Shown: positions 19,359-28,990, counted from the first letter of the stretch. The stretch: DNA of 46,587 nt from Streptomyces scopuliridis RB72 (GCF_000718095.1 NZ_JOEI01000039.1:1-46587); one strand, 5' to 3'. Made by a program: numbers and translations. The notes: generated from the letters alone by a model not told the origin.

Positions 19359-22300
19359 CTATGTGGTTTCGAACTCTTCATCGATGATGTCGAGCAGTCT
19401 GTCGACCGACACCGTCTCGATGTCCTCGCCGGGAGTGCGCAGTGCGGAGGGCGTGGATTGTCGAAGGGTGGAGATGATTTTCTCCAGGCGGTCAGCGATC
19501 ACCTGGCGTTCAAAACCGTCCGACGACACCGAGTGGATGACGGCCTCGAACCTGGTGAGTTCGTCGTCCGCCGATCCCGTCGCCGGGGCGGCGGGTGCGG
19601 TGAGGATCGCCGCGAGATGGTCGGCGATCCGTACGGGCGTCGGGAAGTTGAAGACGAGCGTGCTGGGCAGCGCCCGGCCGGTGAGTACGCCGAGCCGGTC
19701 GCAGAGTTCGACGCCCGCGAGCGAGTCGAAGCCCATTTCCTTGAAGGCGTGCCGGGCGCCGATGGCGTCCGCGCTGCCGTGGCCGAGCACCGCGGCGGCC
19801 TCGGTCCGTACGAGGTCGAGCAGATACCGCGTCCGCTTGGCCTCGGGCATCTCTTCCAGCTGCTTGACCAGCGTGGGGACGTCTCCGTCCCGTACGCCCG
19901 GCTTGGCGGCCGGCGGCCGGGTGGTGCGGGCTCCGGCGGACTCCGTACGGGCGCCGTTCCGGGGCGCCGCCGGGGCGGGCAGCAACTCCTGTGCGGTCAG
20001 CGGGCGTACGCGCAGCGCCTCGACCGTGAGCACCGGGGTCCCGGAGAAGTCGGCGGCCGTCAGCTCCATCACACGGCCGTCGCTCTTGTCACCGCCGTCA
20101 CCGGCGTCACCGCACGGGGCGAGCCGTACGCGCAGCGCGGAGGCTCCGAAGGCGTGCAGGGACACGCCTCGCCAGCGGTCGGGCAGGCTGCCGTCGTCCG
20201 TCATGGCGGCGTGCCGCGCCGCGTCCAGCAGGGCGGGGTGGAGTCCGTACGCCTCCGCGTCGGCCACCTCGGCGGGCAGGGCGATCTCGGCGAAGGTCTC
20301 GGCGCCGCGCCGCCATAGCGCCCGCAGGCCCTGGAAGACCGGGCCGTAGTCGAAGCCGTGGTCGGCGAGGCGTTCGTAGTGGTCTTCCAGGTCCACCTGT
20401 TCGGCGCCCTCCGGCGGCCAGACGCCCGTGCCGAAGCCGAGGTCCGCGGCGGTGCGCGGCTCGCCGGGGACCGGGGTCAGGACGCCGGCCGCGTGCTGGG
20501 TCCAGAGCTCGTGGACGGCGCCTTCCGGCCGGGAGTGGACGGTGACGGTGCGCCAGCCGATGCCGTCCGCCGTGCTGAGGCGTACTTGCAGCCGTACGGA
20601 GCCGTGCTCGGGCAGGACGAGCGGTTCGGTGAGGGTCAGTTCCTCTATCCGGTCGCAGCCCGCCTCGTCGCCGGCCCGGATCGCCAGCTCCAGCAGGGCG
20701 GTTCCCGGCAGGGTGATCCGTCCGGCGATCGCGTGCTGGGCCAGCCAGGGGTGGGTGCGGGTGGAGAGCCGGCCGGTGAACACCAGGCCCTCGCCGCCGG
20801 CGAGTTCCAGGGTGACGCCGAGCAGGGGGTGTCCGGTGGCGCCCGCGCCACCGTTGCCCGCGCCGGCCGACGGCGGGGCGGGCCAGAAGCGCTCGTGCTG
20901 GAAGGCGTAGGTCGGCAGATCGACGCGCCGGGCGGCCGTGTCCGCGTAGAAGGCCCGCCAGTCGACCGGGACTCCCGCGGTGTGCAGCTGGCCCAGCGTG
21001 GCGACCAGGGCTGCTTCCTCCGTACGGTCCTTGCGCAGCGCGGGTACGACGGTCATGCGCCGGGCGGCCTCGCCGAGGCTGTCCTTGGCCATCGCGGAGA
21101 GCACGCTTCCGGGGCCCAGTTCGAGCAGGACGTCCACGTTCTCGTCGCGCAGTGCCGTGACGCCGTCGGAGAAGCGCACGGCCTGGCGTACGTGCCGCAC
21201 CCAGTAGTCGGGGGTGGCCGGCCGCGCGCCGGCCAGGTCGCCGGTGAGGTTCGAGACGACGGGCACGGCCGGCTCATGGAAGGTGAGCGATTCCACGACG
21301 CGCCGGAAGTCCGCGAGCATCGGGTCCATCAGCGGGGAGTGGAAAGCGTGCGACACCGACAGGCGGTTCGTCTTGCGGCCCTGTCCGGTGAAGTGCGCGG
21401 CGATCTCCAGGACCGCGCTCTCCTCGCCCGCGACGACCACGGACGCGGGCCCGTTGACGGCGGCGATGGAGACCTGGTCCGCGCGGCCCGCGAGCAGCGG
21501 AAGGATCTCGTCCTCGGCGGCCTGTACGGCGACCATCGCGCCGCCCGTGGGCAGCTCCTGCATCAGGGCGGCGCGCGCGGCGACCAGCCGGCAGGCGTCG
21601 GCCAGCGAGAACACGCCCGCGACATGGGCCGCCGCGATCTCGCCGATCGAGTGGCCGCCGACCACGGCGGGGCGTACCCCCAGGGACTCCACCAGCCGGA
21701 ACAGCGCCGTCTCGATGGCGAACAGCGCGGGCTGGGTCCAGCCGGTGAGGTTCAGCGTCTCCGGGTCGCCGCCCCACATCACCTCACGCAGCGGCCGGCC
21801 GAGATGTCCGTCCAGCTCGGTCAGCACCTCGTCGAGGGCGCGGGCGAAGACCGGGAAGCGCGCGTACAGTTCGCGCCCCATGCCCAGGCGCTGGCTGCCC
21901 TGGCCGGGGAAGAGGATCGCGGTGGTGCCGTCGCCCGCCTCGCCGCGGGCGGCTTCGGTGATGTCCCGGCCGTTCGCGAGCAGTACGGCGCGGTGCCGCA
22001 GCGCGGCCCGGCCGGTCGCCAGGGAGTAGCCGATGTCGACCGGCGCGAGGCCGGGGGCGCCGGCCACGAAGTCCGTGAGCCGGGCCAGTTGGTCCTGCAG
22101 CGCGGCTTCGGTCCTGGCCGAGACGGGCCAGGGCACCACGGCGGGCGTGGTGGCCGGTACGGGAGCGGCCGGGGCCGGTTCGCCCGTGTCCGGGGCCTGT
22201 TCGACGATCAGATGCGCGTTGGTGCCGCTGATACCGAAGGACGACACGCCCGCGCGCCGGGGCCGGCCGTCGGCGTGCCACGGGACCGGCTCGGTCAGCA

Positions 22301-23486
22301 GCTCGATGGCGCCGCCCGACCAGTCCACATGGGAGGTCCGCTTGTTCACATGCAGGGTGCGCGGCATCAGCCCGTGCCGCAGGGCCATCACGGTCTTGAT
22401 GAAGCCCGCGACCCCGGCCGCCGCCTGGGCGTGCCCGATGTTCGACTTGAGGGAGCCGAGCCGCAGCGGGCTCCCGGAGGTACGGTCGCGTCCGTAGGTG
22501 GCGAGCAGCGCCTGCGCCTCGATCGGGTCACCCAGCTTCGTACCGGTGCCGTGTGCCTCGACCAGATCGATATCGGCTCCGGTGAGGCCCGCGTCGGCCA
22601 GCGCCTGACGGATCACGTTCTCCTGCGCCCGGCCGCTCGGGGAGGTCAGACCGTTGGAGGCGCCGTCCTGGTTGGTGGCGCTGCCGCGGATGACGGCGAG
22701 TACGGAGTGGCCATGGGCGCGGGCGTCGGAGAGGCGTTCCAGTACGACGATGCCGACGCCCTCGGCCCAGGCGGTGCCGTCGGCGTCGTCGGAGAACACC
22801 TTGCAGCGCCCGTCGGGGGCCAGCCCGCCCTGGCGGGAGTAGCCGACGAACCCCACGGGGGTGGACATCACGGTGACGCCCCCGGCCAGCGCCATCGAGC
22901 ACTCCCCCGCGCGCAGCGAGCGCGCCGCCCAGTGCAGGGCGACCAGCGAGGAGGACGACGCGGTGTCGACGGTGACCGCCGGTCCTTCGAGACCGAGGGT
23001 GTAGGCGAGCCGGCCGGACGCGACGCTGGGCGAGAGTCCGGTCATGGCGTGGCCCGCCAGGTCTTCCCCGGACTGCTGGGTGACGGTGGCGTAGTCCTGC
23101 CCGTTGGTGCCGACGAACACGCCGGTGCGGCTGCCGTTCAGCGCGTAGGGGTCGATCCCGGCCCGTTCGACGGCCTCCCAGGAGGTTTCGAGCACCAGCC
23201 GCTGCTGCGGGTCCGTGGACACCGCCTCGCGGGGTGACATGCCGAAGAATCCGGCGTCGAAGTCCGCCGCGTCGTGCAGGAATCCGCCGTGGCGGGTCAC
23301 ACTGCGGCCCGGTCCTTCACCGGCCAGCGCGTCCAGGTCCCAGCCGCGGTCCGCCGGGAAGCCGGAGATCGCGTCACGGCCCGTCAGGACCAGCTCCCAC
23401 AGCTCCTCGGGGGAGCGCACTCCTCCCGGATAGCGGCATGCCATCCCGACGACCACTACCGGGTCTTCGTCGGCTCCGATCGTCAT
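19359..23486 (-). CDS. nysA: NysA-type PKS loading module, KS(S)-AT-DH-ACP
   Basis: Loading protein that puts the acetate starter on the line by loading malonyl and decarboxylating it. The KS carries Ser177 where the condensing Cys should be (VDTASSSS); this is the KS(S) type of NysA and Amph[13 protein letters not shown], Ser613 in GHSIGE, malonyl signature HAFH. DH (about 884-1165) looks intact ([10 protein letters not shown], DxxxH as DAARH) although nothing needs dehydrating. ACP Ser1255 in MGFDSL. A C-terminal docking helix (about 1307-1375) ends [10 protein letters not shown]. There is no KR. I chose ATG 23486 (1375 residues; AGGGG about 11 bases upstream). The in-frame GTG at 23525 would add 13 non-homologous residues and sits close to the predicted transcription start. 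Confidence 0.93.
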   Translation of the reverse strand: MTIGADEDPVVVVGMACRYPGGVRSPEELWELVLTGRDAISGFPADRGWDLDALAGEGPGRSVTRHGGFLHDAADFDAGFFGMSPREAVSTDPQQRLVLETSWEAVERAGIDPYALNGSRTGVFVGTNGQDYATVTQQSGEDLAGHAMTGLSPSVASGRLAYTLGLEGPAVTVDTASSSSLVALHWAARSLRAGECSMALAGGVTVMSTPVGFVGYSRQGGLAPDGRCKVFSDDADGTAWAEGVGIVVLERLSDARAHGHSVLAVIRGSATNQDGASNGLTSPSGRAQENVIRQALADAGLTGADIDLVEAHGTGTKLGDPIEAQALLATYGRDRTSGSPLRLGSLKSNIGHAQAAAGVAGFIKTVMALRHGLMPRTLHVNKRTSHVDWSGGAIELLTEPVPWHADGRPRRAGVSSFGISGTNAHLIVEQAPDTGEPAPAAPVPATTPAVVPWPVSARTEAALQDQLARLTDFVAGAPGLAPVDIGYSLATGRAALRHRAVLLANGRDITEAARGEAGDGTTAILFPGQGSQRLGMGRELYARFPVFARALDEVLTELDGHLGRPLREVMWGGDPETLNLTGWTQPALFAIETALFRLVESLGVRPAVVGGHSIGEIAAAHVAGVFSLADACRLVAARAALMQELPTGGAMVAVQAAEDEILPLLAGRADQVSIAAVNGPASVVVAGEESAVLEIAAHFTGQGRKTNRLSVSHAFHSPLMDPMLADFRRVVESLTFHEPAVPVVSNLTGDLAGARPATPDYWVRHVRQAVRFSDGVTALRDENVDVLLELGPGSVLSAMAKDSLGEAARRMTVVPALRKDRTEEAALVATLGQLHTAGVPVDWRAFYADTAARRVDLPTYAFQHERFWPAPPSAGAGNGGAGATGHPLLGVTLELAGGEGLVFTGRLSTRTHPWLAQHAIAGRITLPGTALLELAIRAGDEAGCDRIEELTLTEPLVLPEHGSVRLQVRLSTADGIGWRTVTVHSRPEGAVHELWTQHAAGVLTPVPGEPRTAADLGFGTGVWPPEGAEQVDLEDHYERLADHGFDYGPVFQGLRALWRRGAETFAEIALPAEVADAEAYGLHPALLDAARHAAMTDDGSLPDRWRGVSLHAFGASALRVRLAPCGDAGDGGDKSDGRVMELTAADFSGTPVLTVEALRVRPLTAQELLPAPAAPRNGARTESAGARTTRPPAAKPGVRDGDVPTLVKQLEEMPEAKRTRYLLDLVRTEAAAVLGHGSADAIGARHAFKEMGFDSLAGVELCDRLGVLTGRALPSTLVFNFPTPVRIADHLAAILTAPAAPATGSADDELTRFEAVIHSVSSDGFERQVIADRLEKIISTLRQSTPSALRTPGEDIETVSVDRLLDIIDEEFETT

Positions 23487-23500
23487 GACGTTGCACACCC

Positions 23501-23516
23501 CTAGGGAAAGTCGGGC
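23501..23516 (+). promoter_or_regulatory. Candidate PAS-LuxR operator 1
   Basis: CTAGGGAAAGTCGGGC agrees with the consensus I recall for the polyene regulator PimM (CTVGGGAWWTCCCBAG) at 11 of 16 positions, with the left half CTAGGGAAA complete. It lies just upstream of the chosen nysA start, in the predicted nysA leader. Confidence 0.45.
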
Positions 23517-23538
23517 CTCGGACACCTCTCCGTGCCGG

Positions 23539-23544
23539 ATCGTA
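23539..23544 (-). promoter_or_regulatory. Candidate -10 box of the nysA promoter
   Basis: TACGAT on the minus strand fits the TANNNT pattern of Streptomyces housekeeping promoters. It lies about 20 bases downstream of operator candidate 2, which would overlap the -35 region, as PimM-type sites usually do. Transcription would begin near 23531, leaving a leader of about 45 bases before ATG 23486. Confidence 0.35.
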
Positions 23545-23556
23545 TGGGCGCCAACG

Positions 23557-23572
23557 CTGTACTTTTCCCTAA
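23557..23572 (-). promoter_or_regulatory. Candidate PAS-LuxR operator 2
   Basis: The plus-strand bases CTGTACTTTTCCCTAA match CTVGGGAWWTCCCBAG at 11 of 16 positions, with the right half TTTCCCTA complete. On the minus strand it reads TTAGGGAAAA, placed as a -35-overlapping site for nysA. Together with operator 1 it forms an inverted pair (AGGGAAAGT / ACTTTTCCCT) about 50 bases apart. Confidence 0.45.
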
Positions 23573-23598
23573 GGAATTCAGCGGCCCCCGGCGGAAGA

Positions 23599-23614
23599 CT
23601 AGGGATTCTCCGGA
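23599..23614 (+). promoter_or_regulatory. Candidate PAS-LuxR operator 3
   Basis: CTAGGGATTCTCCGGA matches CTVGGGAWWTCCCBAG at 12 of 16 positions. It is the site nearest nysDI and oriented towards it. I found no convincing -10 box at the right distance downstream, so the nysDI start of transcription is not assigned. Confidence 0.5.
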
Positions 23615-23734
23615 GCGTGGTGTGAGACCAAGTAACTGTTCCGCTTCATCGCGCGGCGCGGCCACCCGGCGACCGGCCGTGTGGGTACCTGTGGCACCGA
23701 TCGCTCCGGCTGCCACTTCCGAAGGGTGTTGTCC

Positions 23735-25138
23735 ATGGGCTCGATTCGGCGGCCGATCCTGTTCGTCAGTTATGCCGAAAGCGGTCTTCTCAACCCGCTG
23801 CTCGTACTGGCGGAGGAATTGTCCCGTCGCGGGGTGGAGGATCTGTGGTTCGCGACCGACGAAAAGGGGCGCTCCGATATCGGGGCGGCCAAAGTGGGAA
23901 CGCCCGTGGAGTTCGCGTCACTGGGTGATGTGGTGTCGCAGATGTCGGCCGTCACCTGGGACGACGAGACCTATCGGGAGGTGACCCAGCGTTCGCGGTT
24001 CAAGGCGCATCGCGCGGTCATCAAGCATTCCTTCGCGCCGGAGTCGCGGGTGGAGAAATACAAGCGCCTCGAAGCCATTGTCGACGAGGTGAAGCCGGCG
24101 CTGATGGTGATCGAGTCGATGTGCCAGCACGGGTACGAGGTGGCCATCACGAAGAAGATTCCGTTCGTGCTGGGCGTGCCGTTCGTGCCCAGCAATGTGC
24201 TCACCTCGCATGTGCCGTTCGCCAAGTCGTACACCCCGGGCGGCTTCCCGGTGCCGCACTCCGGGCTGCCGCTGGACATGACGTTCGCGCAGCGGGTGCA
24301 GAACCAGCTCTTCCGGCTGCGGACGCTGGGGATGTTCATGACGTCCTCGATGCGCAAGGTGGTCGAGGAGGACAACCGGATCCGCACGGAGCTGGGGATC
24401 GCGCCCGAGGCGCGCCAGATGATGGCCAGGATCGACCATGCCGAGATGGTGCTCTGCTACTCGGTGCCCGAGTTGGACTATCCGTTCCCGATGCCGGAGA
24501 AGATGCGGCTGGTCGGCGCGATGGTGCCGCCGCTGCCGCAGGCCCCGGACGACGACGGGCTCTCCGAGTGGCTCGACGCCCAGGAGTCCGTGGTCTACAT
24601 GGGGTTCGGCACGATCACCCGGCTGACCCGGGAACAGGTCGGCGCGCTGGTGGATGTGACACGGCGACTGGCGGGCAAGCACGCGGTCCTGTGGAAACTC
24701 CCCAAGGAGCAGCAGGAGTTGCTGCCTCCCCAGAACGAACTGCCGGACAATCTGCGGATCGAGAACTGGGTCCCGTCCCAGCTCGATGTGCTGGCCCATC
24801 CGAACGTCAAGGTGTTCTTCACCCACGCCGGCGGCAACGGCTACCACGAGGGGCTGTACTTCGGTAAGCCGCTGGTGGTGCGTCCGCTCTGGGTCGACTG
24901 CGACGACCAGGCCATCCGCGGCCAGGACTTCGGGGTCAGCCTGACCCTCGACCGTCCGGAGACCGTCGATCCGGACGACGTGTTCGACAAGCTCACCAGG
25001 GTGCTTGAGGACAGCGCGTTCCGTGAGCGCGCCGAGCACTTCGCGGAGCTGCTGCGCGCCGCGGGCGGGCGCGCCGCCGCCGCGGATCTGCTTCTGGGCC
25101 TTCCGGCCCTCACCGACCCGGCTTCCGCCACCGACTGA
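23735..25138 (+). CDS. nysDI: Polyene mycosaminyltransferase
   Basis: A 467-residue glycosyltransferase of the GT1/GT-B fold. It resembles NysDI, AmphDI and PimK, which transfer mycosamine from GDP-mycosamine to the macrolactone. The N-terminus (PILFVSYAESGLLNPLLVLA) is the acceptor-side domain start. The donor-binding region lies at about residues 345-395, with FFTHAGGNGYHEG around His364 and PLWVDCDDQA. ATG 23735 was chosen because GAAGGG lies eight bases upstream and the homologous region starts here; the 18 codons before it are in the promoter region. It is the first gene of a four-gene plus-strand operon and is divergent from nysA. Only 12 bases separate it from nysDII, consistent with co-expression of sugar synthesis and attachment. 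Confidence 0.92.
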   Translation: MGSIRRPILFVSYAESGLLNPLLVLAEELSRRGVEDLWFATDEKGRSDIGAAKVGTPVEFASLGDVVSQMSAVTWDDETYREVTQRSRFKAHRAVIKHSFAPESRVEKYKRLEAIVDEVKPALMVIESMCQHGYEVAITKKIPFVLGVPFVPSNVLTSHVPFAKSYTPGGFPVPHSGLPLDMTFAQRVQNQLFRLRTLGMFMTSSMRKVVEEDNRIRTELGIAPEARQMMARIDHAEMVLCYSVPELDYPFPMPEKMRLVGAMVPPLPQAPDDDGLSEWLDAQESVVYMGFGTITRLTREQVGALVDVTRRLAGKHAVLWKLPKEQQELLPPQNELPDNLRIENWVPSQLDVLAHPNVKVFFTHAGGNGYHEGLYFGKPLVVRPLWVDCDDQAIRGQDFGVSLTLDRPETVDPDDVFDKLTRVLEDSAFRERAEHFAELLRAAGGRAAAADLLLGLPALTDPASATD

Positions 25139-25150
25139 TCGAGGCCTTCC

Positions 25151-26206
25151 ATGTCATACACCCATCCTGTGTCCAAGCCCTGGCTCGGCGGGCGTGAGCT
25201 CGAATATGTGACGGAGGCCGTCAGCGACGGCTGGATCTCCTCGCAGGGGCCGTACGTCCGCAAGTTCGAGAGCGAGTTCGCCGACTACAACGGGATCGCG
25301 CACGGCGTCGCCTGCTCGTCCGGTACGACGGCGCTCACGCTGGCCCTGCGCGCCCTCGGTGTCGGCCCCGGCGACGAGGTGATCGTCCCCGAGTTCACGA
25401 TGATCGCGTCGGCGTGGGCGGTGACGTACACCGGTGCCACGCCCGTCTTCGTGGACTGCGGGGACGATCTCAATATCGATGTCTCGCTCATCGAGGAGAA
25501 GATCACCCCCCGCACCAAGGTGATCATGCCGGTGCATATCTACGGCCGCCGCTGCGACATGACCGCGATCATGGATCTGGCCCATGAGTACAACCTGCGG
25601 GTCGTGGAGGACTCCGCCGAGGCCCACGGCGTGCGGCCGGTGGCCGACATCGCCTGCTTCTCGCTCTTCGCCAACAAGATCATCACCGCCGGTGAGGGCG
25701 GTATCTGTCTCACCAATGACCAGCACCTCGCCGATCAGATGGCGCATCTGCGGGCGATGGCCTTCACCAAGGACCACAGCTTCCTGCACAAGAAGCTGGC
25801 CTACAACTTCCGTATGACGAGCATGCAGGCGGCCGTCGCCCTGGCGCAGACCGAGCAGCTCGACACGATCCTGGAGACCCGCCGGGAGATCGAGCGGCGG
25901 TACGACGAGGGTCTGAGCGGGATCGACGGGATCACGCTGATGCCGCCGCGCGATGTGCTGTGGATGTACGACCTGCGTGCCGAACGCCGGGAGGAGCTGC
26001 GGGACTTCCTCGCCGACGAGGGCATCGAGACCCGGCTCTTCTTCAAGCCGATGAGCCGGCAGCCCGGTTACCTCCACCCCGACTGGCCCTCGCTGAAGGC
26101 CAGCCGCTTCAGCGAGGACGGCTTCTACCTCCCGACCCACACCGGGCTGACCGCGGAGGACCAGGAGTTCATCACGGGCAAGGTCCGCAAGTTCTACGGC
26201 GCCTAA
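25151..26206 (+). CDS. nysDII: GDP-3-keto-6-deoxymannose aminotransferase (mycosamine synthesis)
   Basis: A 351-residue PLP-dependent aminotransferase of the DegT/DnrJ/EryC1/StrS family, the usual length for NysDII/AmphDII/PimC. It should add the 3-amino group during GDP-mycosamine formation. The PLP Lys is Lys176 in FANKIITAGEGG. The cofactor Asp is in VVEDSAEAHG (Asp154, His159). The phosphate-binding region is ACSSGTTALTLAL (about residues 54-66). ATG 25151 has GAGG six bases upstream and follows the nysDI stop by 12 bases. The partner dehydratase (NysDIII type) is not in the window. Confidence 0.93.
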   Translation: MSYTHPVSKPWLGGRELEYVTEAVSDGWISSQGPYVRKFESEFADYNGIAHGVACSSGTTALTLALRALGVGPGDEVIVPEFTMIASAWAVTYTGATPVFVDCGDDLNIDVSLIEEKITPRTKVIMPVHIYGRRCDMTAIMDLAHEYNLRVVEDSAEAHGVRPVADIACFSLFANKIITAGEGGICLTNDQHLADQMAHLRAMAFTKDHSFLHKKLAYNFRMTSMQAAVALAQTEQLDTILETRREIERRYDEGLSGIDGITLMPPRDVLWMYDLRAERREELRDFLADEGIETRLFFKPMSRQPGYLHPDWPSLKASRFSEDGFYLPTHTGLTAEDQEFITGKVRKFYGA

Positions 26207-26287
26207 GGGCTGTCCCGGCAATGTTTGCCCGGTCGCGGCACTAGACGTAGGACCTCGTGAGTTCCGATCCCCAGGGGAATTGAGAAG

Positions 26288-27463
26288 ATGACAACTACCG
26301 ACAGGTGCCCGGTCGCCTTCCCGCTGCGGCGGCCCGGCCAGTCCTTTCCGCCGCCGGAGTACCAGGACTTCCGCAAGCAGGACGGACTGGTGCGCACGAC
26401 GCTGCCGTCCGGGGTCCATGTGTGGCTCGTGACCCGGCACGAAGACGTACGTACGGTCCTCACCGATCCGCGGATCAGCTCCAACCCCTCGCACCCGGGC
26501 TTCCCCCGGGCGGCGAAGACCGGCGGTGTCCCGTCCCAGGACGAGGTGCCCGGCTGGTTCGTGGCGCTGGACCCGCCGGAGCACGGGCGGTTCCGCAAGA
26601 CGCTGATTCCCGAGTTCACGGTCCGCAAGGTCAGGGAGATGCGGCCGGCCATCCAGCAGATCGTCGACGAGCGGATCGACGCGATGCTCGCGGCGGGCAA
26701 CACAGCCGATCTGATCGCGGACTTCGCGCTGTCCGTACCGTCCCTGGTGATCTCCAGTCTGCTCGGCGTGCCCAACGCCGACCGGGACTTCTTCGAGACC
26801 AAGACCCGGGTGCTGGTGACGCTCACCTCCACGGACGAGCAGCGGCAGGCGGCGTCCATGGCGCTGCTGCGCTATCTCAACCGGCTGATCACCATCAAGC
26901 AGAAGCGGCCGGGCGACGATCTGATCAGTCAGCTGCTGGCCGAGGGAACGCTGAGCAAGCAGGAACTGTCCGGCGTCTCGATGCTGCTGCTGATCGCCGG
27001 CCACGAGACGACGGCGAACAACATCGGGCTCGGTGTGGTCACACTGCTGTCCAACCCGCGGTGGATCGGCGACGAGCGGGCGGTGGAGGAGCTGCTGCGC
27101 TACTACTCGGTCGCCGACCTGGTCGCCTTCCGGGTGGCCGTCGAGGACGTGGAGATCGGCGGCCAGCTCATCAAGGCGGGCGAGGGCATCATCCCGTTGG
27201 TCGCCGCGGCCAACCACGACGGGACCGTCTTCGACCGCCCCGACGAGTTCGACCCGAGCAGGTCCGCCCGTTCGCATGTGGCGTTCGGGTACGGCGTGCA
27301 CCAGTGCCTCGGCCAGAACCTGGTCAGGGTCGAGATGGACATCGCCTACCGGACGCTGTTCGAGCGGATCCCGACACTGGAACTGGCCGTGCCGGTCGAG
27401 GAGTTGCCGCTCAAGTACGACGGAGTGCTGTACGGGCTGCACGCCCTGCCCGTCCGGTGGTAG
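26288..27463 (+). CDS. nysN: CYP105H-type cytochrome P450, exocyclic methyl oxidase
   Basis: A 391-residue soluble P450. Orthologues NysN, AmphN and PimG oxidise the exocyclic methyl of the macrolactone stepwise to a carboxyl. The I-helix is canonical (AGHETTANN, residues 237-245, with the Glu240-Thr241 acid-alcohol pair). The ExxR motif is in EELLRYYS. The haem ligand is Cys340 in FGYGVHQCLG. The NPSHPGFP stretch near residue 65 is typical of CYP105. ATG 26288 has AGGGGA nine bases upstream. The 81-base gap after nysDII shows no clear promoter or terminator. Its electron donor is probably the ferredoxin encoded next. Confidence 0.92.
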   Translation: MTTTDRCPVAFPLRRPGQSFPPPEYQDFRKQDGLVRTTLPSGVHVWLVTRHEDVRTVLTDPRISSNPSHPGFPRAAKTGGVPSQDEVPGWFVALDPPEHGRFRKTLIPEFTVRKVREMRPAIQQIVDERIDAMLAAGNTADLIADFALSVPSLVISSLLGVPNADRDFFETKTRVLVTLTSTDEQRQAASMALLRYLNRLITIKQKRPGDDLISQLLAEGTLSKQELSGVSMLLLIAGHETTANNIGLGVVTLLSNPRWIGDERAVEELLRYYSVADLVAFRVAVEDVEIGGQLIKAGEGIIPLVAAANHDGTVFDRPDEFDPSRSARSHVAFGYGVHQCLGQNLVRVEMDIAYRTLFERIPTLELAVPVEELPLKYDGVLYGLHALPVRW

Positions 27464-27516
27464 ACCGGGCGCAGGTGAGGGAAGACGCACGACCGCAGGT
27501 AACCGACGGAGGAATG

Positions 27517-27714
27517 ATGGTTCACATCAGCGTGGACACCGAACGCTGTGTGGGAGCGGGGCAGTGCGTGCTGTCGGCTCCCGATGTCTTCGACCAGGAC
27601 GACTCCGGGATCGTCCTGGTCCTGGAGGAGCCGGCGGACGAGCCGGGGCGGGAGGCAGCGCGGCAGGCGGGGCTGATCTGCCCGTCCCAGGCGATCACCG
27701 TGAAGGAGAGCTGA
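27517..27714 (+). CDS. nysM: 3Fe-4S ferredoxin, P450 redox partner
   Basis: A 65-residue ferredoxin. Cys11, Cys17 (CVGAGQC) and Cys55 (LICPSQAI) are the three ligands expected for a 3Fe-4S cluster; the fourth Cys of a 4Fe-4S site is absent (Ala14). It should pass electrons to NysN and probably NysL, as its homologues NysM/AmphM/PimF are thought to do. Two ATGs overlap at 27514 and 27517. GGAGG at 27508-27512 is one or four bases away, so 27517 is preferred; the protein differs by one Met. It is the last gene of the plus-strand operon, 53 bases after nysN. No ferredoxin reductase is nearby. Confidence 0.92.
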   Translation: MVHISVDTERCVGAGQCVLSAPDVFDQDDSGIVLVLEEPADEPGREAARQAGLICPSQAITVKES

Positions 27715-27737
27715 GCGGCGGCCTCGTCGCTCTCACA

Positions 27738-27776
27738 ACGGGCTCTGCCCCCACCGGTGGTGGGGGCAGAGCCCGT
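27738..27776. terminator. Bidirectional terminator between nysM and nysL
   Basis: A perfect 18-bp inverted repeat (27738-27755 and 27759-27776; left arm ACGGGCTCTGCCCCCACC) with a 3-base loop lies in the 91-base gap between the convergent ends of nysM and nysL. Position and stem strength fit a shared terminator; there is no strong T-run, as is common in Streptomyces. Confidence 0.85.
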
Positions 27777-27805
27777 CGCGCCGTCCCGCCGGGACCGGGG
27801 CCGTA

Positions 27806-28990
27806 CTACCAGGTGACCGGCAGTTCGGTGAGACCGGCCGAGAGCTGGCCGCCCAGCACCTGAAGCTCCTCGACCGGGAGGCCGAGGCGCAGTCCGGGCA
27901 GGCGTGTGAAGAGCAGGGTGTACGCCGTCTTCAGCTGCATCCGGGCCAGCGGGGCGCCGATGCAGTGCCACATCCCGTGACCGAACGTCAGATGCGGGTT
28001 GGGCGAGCGGGTGATGTCGAACAGCTCGGGGTCGTCGAAGACCTGGGTGTCGAAGTTGGAGAGGGTGAAGTCGAGCAGGACCAGGTCGCCGAAACCTATG
28101 GTGGCCCCGCCGATCTCGACGTCCTCGGTGGCGTACCGCGGCAGCACCGACCCGCCCGCCTTCGCCGCGCGCAGGATCTCCTCCACGGCGCCCGACATCA
28201 GCTTCGGGTCCCCCAGCGCCGCGTCGCGCTGCTCAGGGTAGAGGGTGAACAGCACGACGCCGAGGTCGATATGGCTGGCGACGGCCTCCAGGCCGGCGAA
28301 GAGCACGCCGGCGGCTATCGGCCCGATGCGCTCGTCCGAGGGCTCGTTCACGCACAGCCGGGAGATCACGTCGTCGCCGGGGTCGGCCCTCTTGCGGCCG
28401 GCCAGCTCCACCAGATAGCCGAAGAGGTTCTGCTGTCCGTCCTGCACGGTGTTCGGGTCGTCCAGACCGCCCATACGGGACAGCAGGGTGACGAGCAGAC
28501 CCCGGTCCTCGGCGGGCACCCCGATGAGTTCACCGAGCACGGACAGTGAGAACGGCAGGGAGAACCCGCCGTGCAGATCGGCGGGCGGCCCCTGGGCGAT
28601 GAAGCTCTCCAGCAGACCTTCCGCGATGGCCTCGACCTTCGGCATCAGATTGAGCACGCGCCGGGCCGAGAAGTTCGGGGTGAGCATCGCGCGGGTCTCG
28701 GTGTGCAGCTTCCGCGCCAGCTCGGCGTCGTCGGTGACGAGCATGTCCAGGAAGGGGTTCTGGACATAGCGCGGGGCGTTCGCCGGGTCGGGGTGCGCGC
28801 GGGCCAGCCGCTCGTCACGGAGCAGTTCCTTGAGTTCGGCGTGGCGGGTCACCAGCCATCCCTCGTCGCCGGCGGGGGTGCGCACCTTGCAGACGGGGCT
28901 CCGGGTCTGGAGATCGCGCAGCAGCGGGCTCAGCCGCAGCACGGTGGGCGGCACGCCCCTGAGCGACGGCAGCTCGTGGGATGTGGTCAT
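27806..28990 (-). CDS. nysL: CYP161-type cytochrome P450, late macrolide ring oxidase
   Basis: A 394-residue P450 of the NysL/AmphL/PimD group. NysL hydroxylates C-10, AmphL C-8, and PimD makes the 4,5-epoxide. The C-10 assignment here rests on the nystatin-like reduction pattern of NysJ, not on the P450 itself. The haem ligand is Cys343 in [10 protein letters not shown]; ExxR lies in EEILRAAK. The I-helix reads [11 protein letters not shown] (232-242), so the usual Thr of the acid-alcohol pair is Ala236, with Val237 next and Ser239 nearby. The start is ATG 28990 with GGAGAG seven bases upstream. It lies 85 bases behind nysK across a strong hairpin and converges with nysM. Confidence 0.9.
   Translation of the reverse strand: MTTSHELPSLRGVPPTVLRLSPLLRDLQTRSPVCKVRTPAGDEGWLVTRHAELKELLRDERLARAHPDPANAPRYVQNPFLDMLVTDDAELARKLHTETRAMLTPNFSARRVLNLMPKVEAIAEGLLESFIAQGPPADLHGGFSLPFSLSVLGELIGVPAEDRGLLVTLLSRMGGLDDPNTVQDGQQNLFGYLVELAGRKRADPGDDVISRLCVNEPSDERIGPIAAGVLFAGLEAVASHIDLGVVLFTLYPEQRDAALGDPKLMSGAVEEILRAAKAGGSVLPRYATEDVEIGGATIGFGDLVLLDFTLSNFDTQVFDDPELFDITRSPNPHLTFGHGMWHCIGAPLARMQLKTAYTLLFTRLPGLRLGLPVEELQVLGGQLSAGLTELPVTW

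Noticed and set aside
19359..23486. Pimaricin-type or candicidin-type polyene cluster
   Set aside because: Those use a CoA-ligase/carrier or PABA loading system. Here the loading protein is a separate KS(S)-AT-DH-ACP, followed by a two-module methylmalonyl protein, as in nystatin and amphotericin.
23487..23525. GTG at 23525 as the nysA start
   Set aside because: It abuts its only Shine-Dalgarno-like bases with no spacing, adds 13 residues unlike other loading modules, and would sit about six bases from the predicted transcription start. ATG 23486 fits better.
23735..25138. Macrolide-inactivating (self-resistance) glycosyltransferase
   Set aside because: The sequence, the partner aminotransferase next to it and the gene order match polyene mycosaminyltransferases.
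25154..27490. A 778-codon open frame on the minus strand across nysDII and nysN
   Set aside because: Antisense shadow; the plus strand encodes full-length aminotransferase and P450 with their catalytic motifs.
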